Source: Limnephilus marmoratus (lineage: Eukaryota; Arthropoda; Insecta; Trichoptera; Limnephilidae). Taken from it: a stretch of 64,000 bases of DNA. Numbering within the stretch: position 1 is the stretch's first letter; each line of letters begins with the position of its first letter. The stretch spans positions 66,707,072-66,771,071 of the forward strand of contig OU862907.1 of the NCBI GenBank assembly GCA_917880885.1, in the 5' to 3' direction. Positions 31,501 to 43,700 of this stretch are shown here, in pieces. A program made the position numbers and the translations under genes. The notes beneath the pieces were generated by a model. The model saw only the letters and a list, made by a program, of their open reading frames with translations. It ran no database searches and was not told where the DNA came from.

Positions 31501-31859
31501 TCTTTGGTAAAAATAAAACAATCTAAAAGTATTGTAAATATATTATATATTTTATTGGCACGTTTTGTAAAATTCTTCATTTTATAATTTGTTATATTTA
31601 TTATTATTTAAATACTTCTTATTTTTAATACGTTGAGGTAATATTCCACCTAGCACCTAAAATCTAAGTCACACTTTATTAATTCTACACTTAAAGTTAG
31701 GTATACTTAATAGCTACTCTTAAATCTTAATTAATAATGGTTAACAATACTTGTCGCTTTTCACCAATCGAAACTGAGCGCTAATTTAAGTTAAAAAGCT
31801 AACTTAGAGAAACACTTAGCGGATGTATTTAAGGCTTTGCAACCGGGCCCGAAAAGAAG
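31501..31859. other. AT-rich spacer
   Basis: No reading frame or repeat identity seen. Confidence 0.3.
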
Positions 31860-32210
31860 AAGATGGAGAGATACGAAATTACGAATGTTAACATTTACAG
31901 CGTCAAAATCGATGCGAAAATTGCGAAAATGTTTAATAAAACACGACTCGTTTAAAATAGATTAAAAACCTCGCGGGCATTATCTTAAACAGCATTTAAA
32001 GAAACACTGAATTTTGTCATACATATAACTTGTAAAATAACTGAAACAAACGTGTTAATAATAATTTTTGGAGCATACTTTGCGATTTTTTTTCTATCGA
32101 GGTAATTTTATATAATTTGCGTTTCGGCGCGGGCTAAGTCTAGATATTATCTTCAAGAATAACATATATTTTTTTAAGAGCTTTAAAACTTACCGTGTTT
32201 AAGGGAAACA
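31860..32210. repeat. R3 repeat, longer copy
   Basis: GGAGAGATACGAAATTACGA..GCGAAAATGTTTAATAAAACACGA and TTTGCGATTTTTTTTCTATC are the reverse of 47885-48150. The right part equals 4505-4630. This gives about 350 bp of shared sequence; class unknown. Confidence 0.6.
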
Positions 32211-32261
32211 TCAAACTCAACCCCTCAGGGTTAACCCCGCATGTTCTGTCAGATTATTTCC

Positions 32262-32560
32262 GCTTTGCAATGAAATCCAAATAAATGTAATATTTCTGAA
32301 CGTATCCGAAAACTAACACCTATTTTTAAAAGGTGACGAATTAGGAAATCATTTTATTTATTTTAATTTTTTGAAATAAACATGAAAAAGTTTTAAAAAT
32401 GCCGTTTTTTCGTAAAGTAGGCCTACTTTGTCGAAATGTCAAAATATTTCCGCTTTGCAATAAAATCCAAATAAATGTAATATTTCTGAACGCATCCGAA
32501 AATGAAAAACTGTTTTTGAAAGGTGATGAAATACGTTATTTCAAATTTTATAATTCCAAA
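32262..32560. repeat. 180-bp direct tandem duplication
   Basis: TTTCCGCTTTGCAATxAAATCCAAATAAATGTAATATTTCTGAACG-type sequence occurs twice (about 32266 and 32447), each followed by TTTTTxAAAGGTGA. Diverged copies lie at 15310 and, inverted, 37090-37200. Confidence 0.6.
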
Positions 32561-32835
32561 TCATTACATAGTATAAAATGAAGTCGCTCTAAATGTATGT
32601 GCGTATTTTTAAACTACGCAACGGATTTTCATGCGGTTTTCACCAATAGATAGAGTGATTCAAGAGGAAGGTTTATATGTATAATACATTATTATTATAG
32701 TAGAGAAAAGCTGAGAAATTCAAATATTCAATTCAGGCAGCGGGCAGCTGGCAAGCGGGTGGTGTGGATTTTATAAAGGTATTTTAATGGCGTTGTGTTT
32801 CTTTAGCCACAGCAACGTGTGGCTGGGTCTGCTAG
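32561..32835 (+). mobile_element. Helitron family 1 (Hel-1)
   Basis: TACATAGTATAAAATGAAGT at the 5' side, CACCAATAGATAGAGTGATT inside, and 3' hairpin GCCACAGCAACGTGTGGC with TGGGTCTGCTAG|T at 32835. Confidence 0.75.
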
Positions 32836-32899
32836 TAAACATAATTTTTTAAATAAATTATAAAAAATTCCCAATGCTAATTTTTTTTCGGTTTGAAAC

Positions 32900-33130
32900 T
32901 TTGGTTTCATAAAGGTGTACATTTTAATTATTATGTTTTTTTAGCGGTTAACTTTGAGATTTGAATATAAGGCGTGGTGTTCTTTCTAACACCGTTTAGA
33001 TCAGCTTTCTAACTATGATAGTAAGGGAGACACAATGATTTCTGTGAGACCTATATGAGCTGTTTATGAACTTCAGCAATTAGCGACAATTTCGGGGTGA
33101 AAAAATTGTAAAGTGTGCTCAAAATGTGAA
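32900..33130 (-). repeat. dispersed repeat R5 (inverted copy)
   Basis: GGCGTGGTGTTCTTTCTAAC and TAGTAAGGGAGACACAATGA are the reverse of the blocks at 36480-36570 and 52345-52460. Part of the motif also lies at 35495-35530. Class unknown. Confidence 0.5.
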
Positions 33131-33415
33131 TAAATATGTTGCGAAAATTTCGTAATTGTATGTTTATTAAGATCGCCAAAAAAAAATTCCCAAAAAAGCG
33201 TAAAAAAACAACCCTCACACGTGATGCGTGCCTTTGTCAATGTCTTTTGAAGATTGTTAACTGTAACCTAAAAATATTTTATACACACATGTAGGTACAT
33301 ATATACACACAGCTGCATATACACAATTTTATAATAATTTTTATTTTTAAACTCTAAACAAAACAAAGGAAACCATTTAAAACATATTTTTAAAGCTGTG
33401 TAATCTATTATGTAA

Positions 33416-33617
33416 GTTTTTGTTATTTGTTTTTGGGGTGTTATGCCGCGTTGCGTTACCTCCTTTAGCCAACGTTCCGGAGACATTCTACCAGATCTGT
33501 CCTGGATGATGGACACTGTAACGCTGTTGGCTAAAGAAGGAGATAACGCAACATGGCATAACACCCCAAAAACAAATAATGAAAATACTTTTGGCCGTGA
33601 AAATCTAAAAACGTAGG
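33416..33617. mobile_element. inverted-repeat element (hammerhead family), degenerate
   Basis: The ends GTTATTTGTTTTTGGGGTGT and its complement, and ACCTCCTTTAGCCAACGTT versus TTGGCTAAAGAAGGAG, show the family fold-back design. The hammerhead-like core is damaged in both arms (GTTCCGGAGACA; GTCCTGGATGATGG). Confidence 0.65.
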
Positions 33618-34165
33618 TATCTATTAATTGTTTTTGTGCTTAATTTGCGGAACTCGTTTATTTTTAGTATTTTTTTTTTTGTTGCAGCTGTTTCGGCTTA
33701 CAAGGCAATTTTTAAACTGTGGTTATAGCACTTCGAGACGACTTATTTATACGAATTTAAATGTCAATTTTTGAATGTGTCTAAATTGATTTATTACCGG
33801 TTAAATCAATTTGCTGAGATACTAATTGAGAGAGTATTATGTGGAGTTCGGAAACTGTTTTCCCTGCACTAATGGTAGGGTTTTCTTAATTGTTTTATAT
33901 TGACGTTACTGCTGTGACTCATTTAAGTGCGTTATATTGTTTAGGTTTTGTAAACATACTAAGTAGTGGGGAATAATTAATTTTCCTTACTTTATTAAGT
34001 ACAAAACGGTGAATTAGCATGTTTGATTGATTATGGTTTCTGTATTTTTTAATATGTGTATCTTCTACATATTTATATAAAGAAGAGTGTCTGTGGCAGG
34101 CGGGCGGCCTTTATTTGATTTTTATACAAATCTTCTTCAAATCGGTGGAAACGGGTATACCGCGG

Positions 34166-34966
34166 TAGGGATGTCGAAAGTAAAAAAAATCGATATATCG
34201 ATGTATCGATATTTATTAAAATATCAATATCGACGTCGATATATCGAGGAAAAATATCGATATATCGGTCAAATTTTCAAGAGATTTTGAGTTTTTATAA
34301 TAATCGTGTGTTCAGCTCAATATTATCAAAAGTAATTTTTGTACACAATTTGCTTTTTTTAATGTACAAAAATCTCAATAAAAATGAAGGTATTTTTATC
34401 ACTATTCATTTTTATTACGTAATAATTACAAAAATATCAAAAACTAAAAAGCTGTCTTCTAACTTATATGTAAACTGAGACGCATACAAAGTTTGTATGC
34501 CTCTCAGTAACATTCTATTGGCGCATTAATCTGTCAAAAAGGACTTCGTGTTTGGAACAAGGTATTGTCAATAATCATAGACAATTGGGAACCAACACAT
34601 AGGAGAGTGGCTTAGAAAAAAATGGCGAAAAATAGCATACATTTCTATGTATGTACCTACACACATGAGATAGTATTAGTGATCACAAATACTAATGCAA
34701 AGACAATAGATTATTTGTAAGCTATTAATAGTTTAAATTTCAACCGCCAGGTGTCATGACCCAATACAATTACTTTTTCCCGTTCGTTCCTATACCGTTT
34801 TGGATTCTAGTGACTTTAAATACATAAATTTAAAAAAATATCGTCTTTGATACAATTTTCGATATTGGATATTTTGTATCGATATATCGGATCAAAATAT
34901 ATCGGCTAAAATATCGATATTTTTAATTCAAAATATCGATATATCGATATTTTTTCAACAAGCCTA
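34166..34966. mobile_element. hAT-like element, copy 1
   Basis: Ends TAGGGATGTCGA and TCAACAAGCCTA are imperfect inverted repeats (9 of 12). Both subterminal zones are dense in TATCGATA-type iterons. Flanks TACCGCGG and AGCCGCGG match at 6 of 8 positions. No transposase. It is the inverted relative of copy 2 at 40936-42037. Confidence 0.75.
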
Positions 34967-35092
34967 AGCCGCGGATTAAACAAAATTCAACGCGCAAAAC
35001 TAAATAAAAATTGCCAGTACTTAAAATTAAATTACCAGTAGTTTCAAACAGTGTGTACTGTAGTCTTCACTTCGTTAATTGACGTTTTTTTT

Positions 35093-35200
35093 ACATTAGC
35101 TCCACAAAGGCGTTGAGGAAAATAATTTCCCTCAGGGCCTAAGTCATCTTTGGGGATGCTGTGTGGAGGGTTTTTTTAGGAAAAAGGAGATGAGGTTTTA
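35093..35200 (-). mobile_element. SIDE-A/LINE-A 3' tail only
   Basis: T-run, CATTAGCTCCACA, the conserved hairpin (35105-35141) and GGGGATGCTGTGTGGAGGG. Nothing upstream remains, so it is a very short 5'-truncated insertion. Confidence 0.7.
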
Positions 35201-36184
35201 GTACTTTTCATACTGTTATAGCTCACAATGTCACTCGGGCTCTTTTGATTTTAAATGCTGCTACCTTTGATTTTTGGTTGCTTTTAAATGTGGTAAAGAT
35301 TTCCTTTGCTTACATAAAATAATTCATTGGTTATATTTCAACGGGCGTCACTTAACCCCTAGAGCGATTTTGGAACATATTTCTCCCAGACGTCAAACAC
35401 CCGTAGTCTTTTTTGGAGATATGTCTCCAAGCCGACACGAGCTCATAAAATTCGTGCTATCTCGTTTTGATCAGGGTGATATTTAAACAGATTTAAACAG
35501 TGTTAGAAAGAGAACACCACACTTTCAGTTTGCGTACAAAAGTTTACCGCAGACACTCAAATTGTAAATAATTCTATGAAACGAAGCATTAAAAAAATAT
35601 TTGTCAAAGTTTGCAATTTTTTTAATAAATTACTGACATTACTTTTATAAAAAATCATCGGTAAGCAACTTTATCTATGTTTGGGTTAAATTTTAAATCT
35701 TTTGAATTTCAATGTTTATTCGTAATTCCTACTAAAATCTGAAAGAGTTAAAAATATTTTATATAATATTTTATTTTGAAATACGTTAAAAAACACGTTA
35801 AAAACAGCGAATTTATTTGGAATCGATTGCAATGCGAAAATATTTCCCGTGCAATCAGCATTTTGACAGTTCACTTAAGAGGAACGGCTGCGTGACCTTT
35901 TTCATTCTAAAATTATATTTGGGATATATTAATTTAACTTATATTCATTTAAAAAAATAATTTTATTTCATTTAGTATAAAAAGAAGATGAAATATAAAG
36001 CATTTACAACAAACCGATTTACGTTGCAACAAAAAAATTTCTTATGTAAATTAAAAATTATACCCAAAAAATGCTTTTAAGGTGTTTTTTTATTAATACA
36101 GGGCAAGATTTTTTAGGTTCTTAATTTTTACAATTAATTCACCAAAAAATGATAAAGTTGTCTCCAAAATATTGCAAAATTAAA
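35201..36184. other. AT-rich interval
   Basis: No domain in the 70-residue ORF at 35274-35486. 35490-35530 (GTGTTAGAAAGAGAACACCA) is a piece of repeat R5. Otherwise nothing recognised. Confidence 0.3.
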
Positions 36185-36911
36185 TTTTTTAATGGCCTAC
36201 ATATATATTCAGGATGTAATGTACCTGAAGCACGAACCCACATTTAGAGTAAAAAACGTAGATGTCATTTTGATGAAATGTTTCAAACACACGTTGCCAC
36301 TGATCATACTGCTACGCCTGGCGACGGGATCACGTGATACGAGTTCTATCTCTGCTCGAACGAGACGCACTGTGTATCACGTGAAATCCAGTTTCAGTTG
36401 CAACGTGTGATGGAAAAACATTTTTTTTGTTTTTAACCCGTTTAATCACAGGAGACCATATTTGTCCCAACGAACATAGGTCTCATATAAAACGGTGTGA
36501 CTCCCTTACTAGCATAGTTTGAAATACGTTCTAATCGGTGTTAGAAAGGAAAAACACCACGCTTTATATTCCAATCAAAAAAATTGCCACCAAAAAAGTA
36601 AAATGTACACTTTTATGTACACAAAAATTGTACATTGAAAAAAAATTTGAAACTTCTGGAATTTTTTATAAATTATTTTTACATAGAGCGATAAAAAAGT
36701 GAAGTTACAATATGTGTTTGTTATACATTTGTCATGTACATTTGTATGTATTTTTTTTAAATTATCTGTAACTTTAGTTAGAAAAAACGTAAGGTGAGCC
36801 ATTTTGAAAACTTTTGTATGTTTGTATGTAATATTTTTATATACGATTTTAGATTTTCACGGACAAAAATTAGTTTTTGGGATATTATGCCGTGTTACGC
36901 TACCTCCTTCT

Positions 36912-36958
36912 TTAGCCAACGTTTCGGACAGCGTTGCAGTGTCCATCATCAGGTCGAC
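36912..36958 (-). ncRNA. hammerhead ribozyme-like motif (opposite arm)
   Basis: Reverse strand of the left arm: CTGATGA (36952-36946), GGACA..TGTCC stem, GAAAC, GTT. It has the same core as the right arm, so transcripts from either strand would carry a motif. Confidence 0.5.
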
Positions 36959-36959
36959 A

Positions 36960-37010
36960 CATCTGCCCTGATGATGGACACTGCAACGCTGTCCGAAACG
37001 TTGTCTAAAG
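36960..37010 (+). ncRNA. hammerhead ribozyme-like motif
   Basis: CTGATGA (36968-36974), one extra base, stem II GGACA (36976-36980) with TGTCC (36990-36994), GAAAC (36995-36999), then GTT as the possible cleavage triplet. Stem I would be GAC/GCC with GTC/GGC and is short. One extra nucleotide before stem II departs from the strict consensus. Sequence match only; self-cleavage is not shown. Confidence 0.5.
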
Positions 37011-37629
37011 AAGGAGGTAGCGTAACACGGCATAATACCCCAAAAACTAATAACAAAAAAAAAAAAAATTTATAATTAAAAAAATTTTTTTTTCGAATTT
37101 TATAATTTGAAAGCGTATTTCATCACCTTTCTAAAACAGTTTTTTGTTTTTGAATGTGCTCAGAAATATTTCAAATATTTGCATTTTATTGTAAAGCGAA
37201 AATATTTTTACTATCTGAAAAGAATGCCAAATTTTTGAAGAGTAAAGGAATATCATTGGACAGCAAATTGCCATCTACATTTTTTAATCGCAAGTTAAAA
37301 TTCTTAGGGTACGTGCTGTAACACCCTGTATATCCTAATTTAAAATACAAATAAATAAAGTAGCACTTATCCGTACTAGATATTTGCTATACCTTTTAAT
37401 TAAAAAAAATATTATTCAATTTTGTTGGATATTTTAGACACAAATCCAAATTTAACTTTTTATGAAAGAGGCGCAGCCGTACCTCTTACGAGAAATACAT
37501 TAAAAAATATCGAGAGACTCCAGGGGTTAAAGTACAGCCGCTAATTTTCTATCTTGCGGCGACACGTTGGGTGCCGCTGTAAGTTTTCTTTATCCTCTAT
37601 CATCGGTCAGTTTCGTAGCCCTACGGTAT

Positions 37630-37799
37630 TCAGGGTGTTGTAGTTCTGGTAGCACGCTGCGTGGAGTAGGATGGTAGATCACGTGAGGCTCGCCTCCTCT
37701 TGATGCACATGCGTATCAGCAGTGCGATCACGACTACCAACGCTATGAATAGCAGGACGCCCAAAACTATCGCTGCGATTGTGGCTGGTGTGAAGTATT
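37630..37799 (-). CDS. exon I (last): transmembrane helix and tail
   Basis: Acceptor at 37801/37800 (TTCCAG). It encodes YFTPATIAAIVLGVLLFIAL and on to a KRRR stop-transfer stretch, a short Ser/Thr/Arg-rich tail and TGA at 37632-37630. Enters in phase after one base of the previous exon. Confidence 0.85.
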
Positions 37800-40700
37800 C
37801 TGGAATTTAGAAAAAAATGATTATTAGTTTATTTATTTTATACTAAAGGATTCTGGTCCAACATAATTTAATATTTATTTATTACACGCCCTGATGGGCT
37901 TTTACATTATAATCTATAAGTTCAATAACAAACAATGAAGAAAATATAATACAGTGAGAAAAGAAAATACACAATACAATGTAACAACAAAAAAATAATA
38001 AAATAAAAATACATATTATGTAAAAATGATAAGAAGTCTCATATTCAATATAAACAAAAATTGAAGAAATTATGTAAATCTATTTGTGCCTAGAAGAATA
38101 AAAGTGATAGAATATACAACGTTTATACTGATTAGTTTTAAGATGAAATATATCACCTAGATTAGAATATTTATTTCCGAGACTGTGAAGTCTCGGAAAC
38201 GGAGAATTTTGATAAGCTAGTGTCCTGGTGTTATTGAAGTAGAAGGGTAATAAATGTCGACATGATTTTTGGGGAACATGGATATTGATAAATTGAAGTA
38301 ATTCAGGACAGTCAATTTTGTAATGCAGTATTTTATATAATAGTATTAAATCTGTGCTTATTCTTCTTTCGGAAAGTTTCAATAGAGACGTTTTATCCAG
38401 GAGGTAATTGTAATCAATGTTTAGTATAGGAATATGCAATTTATAGTTTATAAACCGTAGAAACTTCCGTTGAATCTTTTCAATGTTGGCTGAATGAATG
38501 TTGTAAAAGGGAGACCATAACGTAGAGTTATATTCAAGTTGACATATGACAAGGGTTTTATATAACATAATAAATGTGTCTAAATCATTGAAATCTTTTG
38601 CAACTCTCAAAACAAAGCCAAGAGTCTTAATAATATCTACACATAATTTCATATAGAAAATTTCATTCTGTGGCACCATTCCTTCTAATTTTGAAGGCGG
38701 ATATGGGTACCTCCGCCCCAAAAACCATTTATTGGATTACCAACATCCCCGTAACTGATCCCTGTGGAACGCCAGAATTAATAGATTTTTTTTTACCAGG
38801 TCGATTGTGGAGGGCCATTAATAATTATTTATTTTTAATTTAATGAGTAAAACCTCAAATTATAATATTTTAATTAAATGAACATAATACTTGTATCTAC
38901 GGTCCCGAAGAACAATGTTGCTAAAATCGCTAAAAATTGAAAATCGTTTTGTTGGCTTAGGGAACGTACCCATACTACGTGACACGTTTAGGGGGGGGGG
39001 GGGGTCTTCAAAATACCACGCTTGGTCACAACGGGGGGGGGGGGGGGGGCTTAGGTTTTTATCACGTAGTCAATCTAGAAATCTCGCGTTTTTTTTCGAG
39101 CTACGAGGGGAGGTTTTTAAGTTCGCGGAATGGGAAGGTAAGTGATTAATGAGGGTACCGTTGAATTAGGTACTAATTGAAGAACTAATTTTTAGGATAA
39201 ACACCGGGTTTTATCGTAATTAGGTCATTAGTCTTTGAGTTATCGTCGACCAAACACTTCAATCGGGAAGAAATTGTGAAATGTGGAGAAAATTGAGTTC
39301 CGCGCTGTTATAAAGTTCCTTTAAGTTAATTTAAAGATCGGAAAAATGTATTAGGGTAGTAGGTGAATATGTTGAAAAGGAAAAATAATTTTGGTTTTTA
39401 TTTCCACTCCTTACCCAATCCGCAAACTTAAAAACCCACCCTCGTACATTCAAATAAGTGAAAAAGTTCAGGGAACGTGTTTGTTGAAGATGATTGAGAT
39501 GAAAAATGTTTATAAAAATAACAAGATTTTCGTTTCCATAAATTACGTTCCGGTTTCAATATATTTTGACATAAGTTTTATCTTGATAATATTTTTTCCA
39601 CTTGTAATGCATGCACTCTTGCTGTCACGCAGCAAGCGCCGTATTAATGAAGACAAATATAAGCCAAATAATGCATTTTTTATTTTTTGTTAGCAAAAAA
39701 TGATTCGAAACCATATTTATGAAATACTACGTGAAAACTGTAGGGGGGGGGGGTCTTGGAATATACTACACGTGGTCACCGGGGGGGGGGGGGGGGGGGG
39801 TAAAAAATTGCAAAAAGTGTGTCACGTAGTATGGGTACGTTCCCTAATATTTTAATTTCTTTTGATGATTTAAAAAGACTGTATTTTGGGAATTTTGAAT
39901 GAAATGAGATGAAATGCTCAATATTAAAACAACAATATATTGCTTGACCTCAAAAACAGTAAAAATGCAGAAACGAAACATTCAACGGCTCTACTGCAAA
40001 ACTACAAAATCGCACGTCGGACATTGTTCTTCGGAACCGTCGATATGTATTAGCGTAATTCAATCGAAAATCTGAAAACAGATAAATGTGAATAAGATGC
40101 GATTAAAAAAAATACTCTAAGATAGAATTTAGTTCGGGTTGCAATCATAGGTAAAGATAGCAGCCAATTAAAATATGCGTTAAGAAAATGAAGATACTAT
40201 TTTGGTAGATCTTAATAGAAGTATGATACAGTTAAATATCATTGATTCGGATAAGGACACATTAGCTCAATTGCCCTTGCCAGGCGTAGATTCTTGGTTC
40301 GTTTCCTAGATGTGGCCGTATCTTTTTCTGATTTCAGATTTTCAATTGAGTTTCCCTAATATTGTCATCATTTAGTTAAACTAATTTCTTAATTTGTGTA
40401 GCATTTGTGAAAAATTATCTCAAGGGCGCTGTTTACGTGAAACAAAAACAATGTAGGACATGCAACTGATCCCTGTGGGACGCCAAAATCTGATTTTTTT
40501 AAAAAATGAATACCGCACAACAATCGCGATTGCTACCAATCGTCTGAAGCCAGTAAGCACCTCCAATTGGGGTATGTTATGAGGCTGGAGGCAGGAGATG
40601 CGAAAGAGGAAGGTCTTAATAATTGATGTTTTACTCACGCGACACGTTGACCTCGTAACTGGCTATATTCCCCGCAACGTCAACTGCCGATATAACCACA

Positions 40701-43700
40701 GTCTGCTGGCAACATGAGGCCGTGTATCGAGCCCTGGATTCCTCCCGGCCCCCTGCGTAATGGCCTGAAGGATACACCACCGTACCGGGGGATGCTCCTA
40801 TCCGCATCAATCCTGAAATACAATATTTATTTTTTTATATGCAAAAACAGTATTAAAACCAATTCATTGCAAAAGCGGTAAAGAAAATTAAATAATAAAT
40901 ACGTTTTGGGAGGCGGATGTGACTACCCAGCAGCCTAGGCTTGTTGAAAAAGTATCGATATATCGATATTTTTAATTCAATATATCGATATTTTTAGCCG
41001 ATCTATCGATATATCGATACAAAATATCCAATATCGAAAATTGTATCAAAAACGATATTTTTTTAAATTTATGTATTTAAAGTCACTAGAATCCAAAACC
41101 GTATAGGAACGAACGGAAAAAGTAACTGTATTGGGTCATGACATCTGGCGGTTGAAATTTTAACTATTAATAGCTTACAAATCTATTATCTTTGCATTAG
41201 ATTTTAACTATTAATAGCTTACAAATCTATTATTTTTATGTGTCTTGCATTTTGTCATGTATTATTTACACATCACAATTAATTACTAACATACGAGTAC
41301 CTACCTACTAGTTTATTTTCTACGCTGTTTACAACTTAAAAACTTTCTCTTTTATCGTAATGTTTTATCTTCCTTAATTTATCTGTATTACTTGTTATTT
41401 ATTTATTTTTATAGTGTATATTTTGTTTTTAAAAAACCTGTCTCTGTATTACAAACTTGTAATGTAAAAGCCCATCAGGGCGTTGAAAATTAATAAATAA
41501 AATAAATAAATAAATAAAATTAGTATTTGTGATCACCAATACTATCTCATGTGTGTAGGTATATACATAGAAATGTATGCTATTTTTCGCCATTTTTTTC
41601 TAAGCCACTCCTATGTGTTGGTTCCCAATTGTCTATGATTATTGACTATACCTTGTTCCAAACACGAAGTCCTTTTTGACAGATTAATACTCCAATAGAA
41701 TGTTACTGAGACGCATACAAACTTTGTATGCGTCTCAGTTTACATATAAGTTAGAAGACAGCTTTTTAGTTTTTGGTATTTTTGTAATTATTACGTAATA
41801 AAAATGAGTTGTGATACAAATACCTTCATTTTTATTGAGATTTTTGTACATTAAAAAAAGCAAATTGTGTACAAAAATTACTATTGATACAATATTATTT
41901 TAAAAATGCAAAATCTCTTGAAAATTTGACCGATATATCGATATTTTTCCTCGATATATATCGATGTCGATATTGATATTTTAATAAATATCGATACATC
42001 GATATATCGATATTTTTTTTCACTTTCGACATCCCTACAGCAGCCCCGGGAACCATTTATTGGATAAACAATACTTCTGTCATAGGTCACCCCAAGTGCT
42101 TCGCTACGTTTGGTGACTTAGCAGGGTTGCCCGGATTCACATCTGAATGAGGTTTGTCATGGTCTTAGCAGGCCGGATCGGGAGAGACTGCTTTAGGAAG
42201 ACTTTTGACCTTTCCAGAAAATTGCCTTGCACCGCAGTTGGAGGGATGGATTCATACGTCCGTCACTCCTGGACATACTGACCCCCAGATTTCTACCCAC
42301 CCTCATACCCTTTTTCTTCCCAGAACTCTTTATTCTTTCCTTCCTTAAAAAGACCCTCCACACAGCATCCCCTGATGACATAGACCCTGAGGGTCCCCTG
42401 TGTGGAGCTATAAAAATTGAAACATAAGTGATATTTCACGCCTAAAATCGTTGTAGGATATGTGGAAAATATCCACATTTCCTGCGAGGCAGTTAATTAA
42501 CCTAGTGAGTCTTCTCAGGGGCATCACCATTGGTAAGTTAATTCTGCATCTGGGAAGAATCAAAAGCCTGTGTTGGCGGCCTCGCGTGAAATTATCCGGG
42601 ACATATAATCCTATTTATTATTTTAGCCAGAATATCTGATATTAGAAGCTTATAAGCCATCAGCAGTAATGCGACATCTCTTCTGGAACTAAGGCTGCAG
42701 ATACCCAGCATTTTTTTTTTTTTTTTTTTTTTAACTTTATTTATTTCCATTTCTTTGTACATAGATATAATGTATAATAGCAAATAGTATAAAATAACAT
42801 AAAATATAATAACAAATAATATGAATAAGAAATGAAAACCCACTAAGGCACTGCCTGAGTGTGGGTAATATTAATACAAAATACTATATTTCTAAGTACC
42901 CAAAGTATAAAAAAAACTTAAAAAACATATAAAATATAAAGTTAGTATAAAAATTTAGTATTAAATACGTAGAATAAATGAAAAAGGTTTTGTTTCAGCT
43001 ATTATAAAAATAAAATAAAAATATGGAGAAAAACATACTAATTTCAATTTTTTTTTTAAGTTATTATAAAAAAAAAAAAAAAAAAATAGAAAACATATTG
43101 TACTCAGTTTAGAAAGTTACAGAAAGTGAGTTGTAGAATGATGGATAAATTTATAGAAAAAGCGTTTCGATATCTACATTAATTCCCGAGATAAATGCTG
43201 TTGGAAACAGCCATGGGTAAAAACCTAACTCTTTCATCTAGAGGTATGGTAAAAATTTCTTTTGTATTTTCTCTACCATCAGTACATAAACGATGTCCTC
43301 TACTCAAATATTTATTTTAAGTAACGAACAACAAATATGTATTTTAAGTAACGAATTCGTCGGATTTACTTAAAATGTTAGCCTCTGAAAAAAACGAGAT
43401 AAAGATTGTGATGTAAAAAGAAATAGTTATGTTACCGCTGTCAGTATCCTTGGCGATGATGTCCAGGCCCCAGGTTCTTGTGGCGCAGTCAGATCCAAGA
43501 TACCCCTGACAGTCTCCTCTGAATTCATGCTTCAAAGAGGGTCTGCTGCGGTCTGATGTGATCCTGCCATCTGTCTCGACGTACACGTACGTGCTGAGGT
43601 TCGCTGGTTCGAGACCTGTTTTAAATAAGACGTTTTAGTTTGTTGAAGAATACTCTAAATAAGCTGGATGGACAGAGTTACGAAGGAAGATGTTATGGTT

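Larger units (their letters stand above)
36847..37049. mobile_element. inverted-repeat element with two intact hammerhead-like cores
   Basis: The two arms (about 100 bp each) meet at 36953-36967 with almost no loop. Outer arm: GATTTTAGATTTTCACGG at the left; the right arm stops at ATAACAAAAA. Each arm holds CTGATGA, a GGACA/TGTCC stem, GAAAC and GTT in hammerhead order. Confidence 0.75.
36190..37335. mobile_element. degenerate element with CAGG(G/A)TGT ends, hosting another insertion
   Basis: ATATTCAGGATGTAATGTACC at 36201 and the inverted GTACGTGCTGTAACACCCTGTATAT at about 37311 look like terminal repeats. Inside are an R5 copy (36430-36800) and the 36847-37049 fold-back. CAGGGTGT ends suggest a DNA transposon, but no transposase is left. 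Confidence 0.4.
40914..42418 (+). mobile_element. SIDE-A copy split by a hAT-like element
   Basis: The left piece 40914-40935 (TTTGGGAGGCGGATGTGACT) and the right piece 42046-42418 (CCGGGAACCATTTATTGGAT to the 3' tail TGTGTGGAGCTATAAAAA) form one SIDE-A in an intron. The tail hairpin is shortened. Confidence 0.8.

Noticed and set aside
34190..34290. TATCGA-rich stretch as a satellite
   Set aside because: It is confined to the subterminal zones of the hAT-like element and occurs at both ends of both copies.
38080..38721. 213-residue minus-strand ORF as a host gene
   Set aside because: All of its motifs belong to the C-terminal region of a LINE, and its first residues come from a SIDE-A leader.
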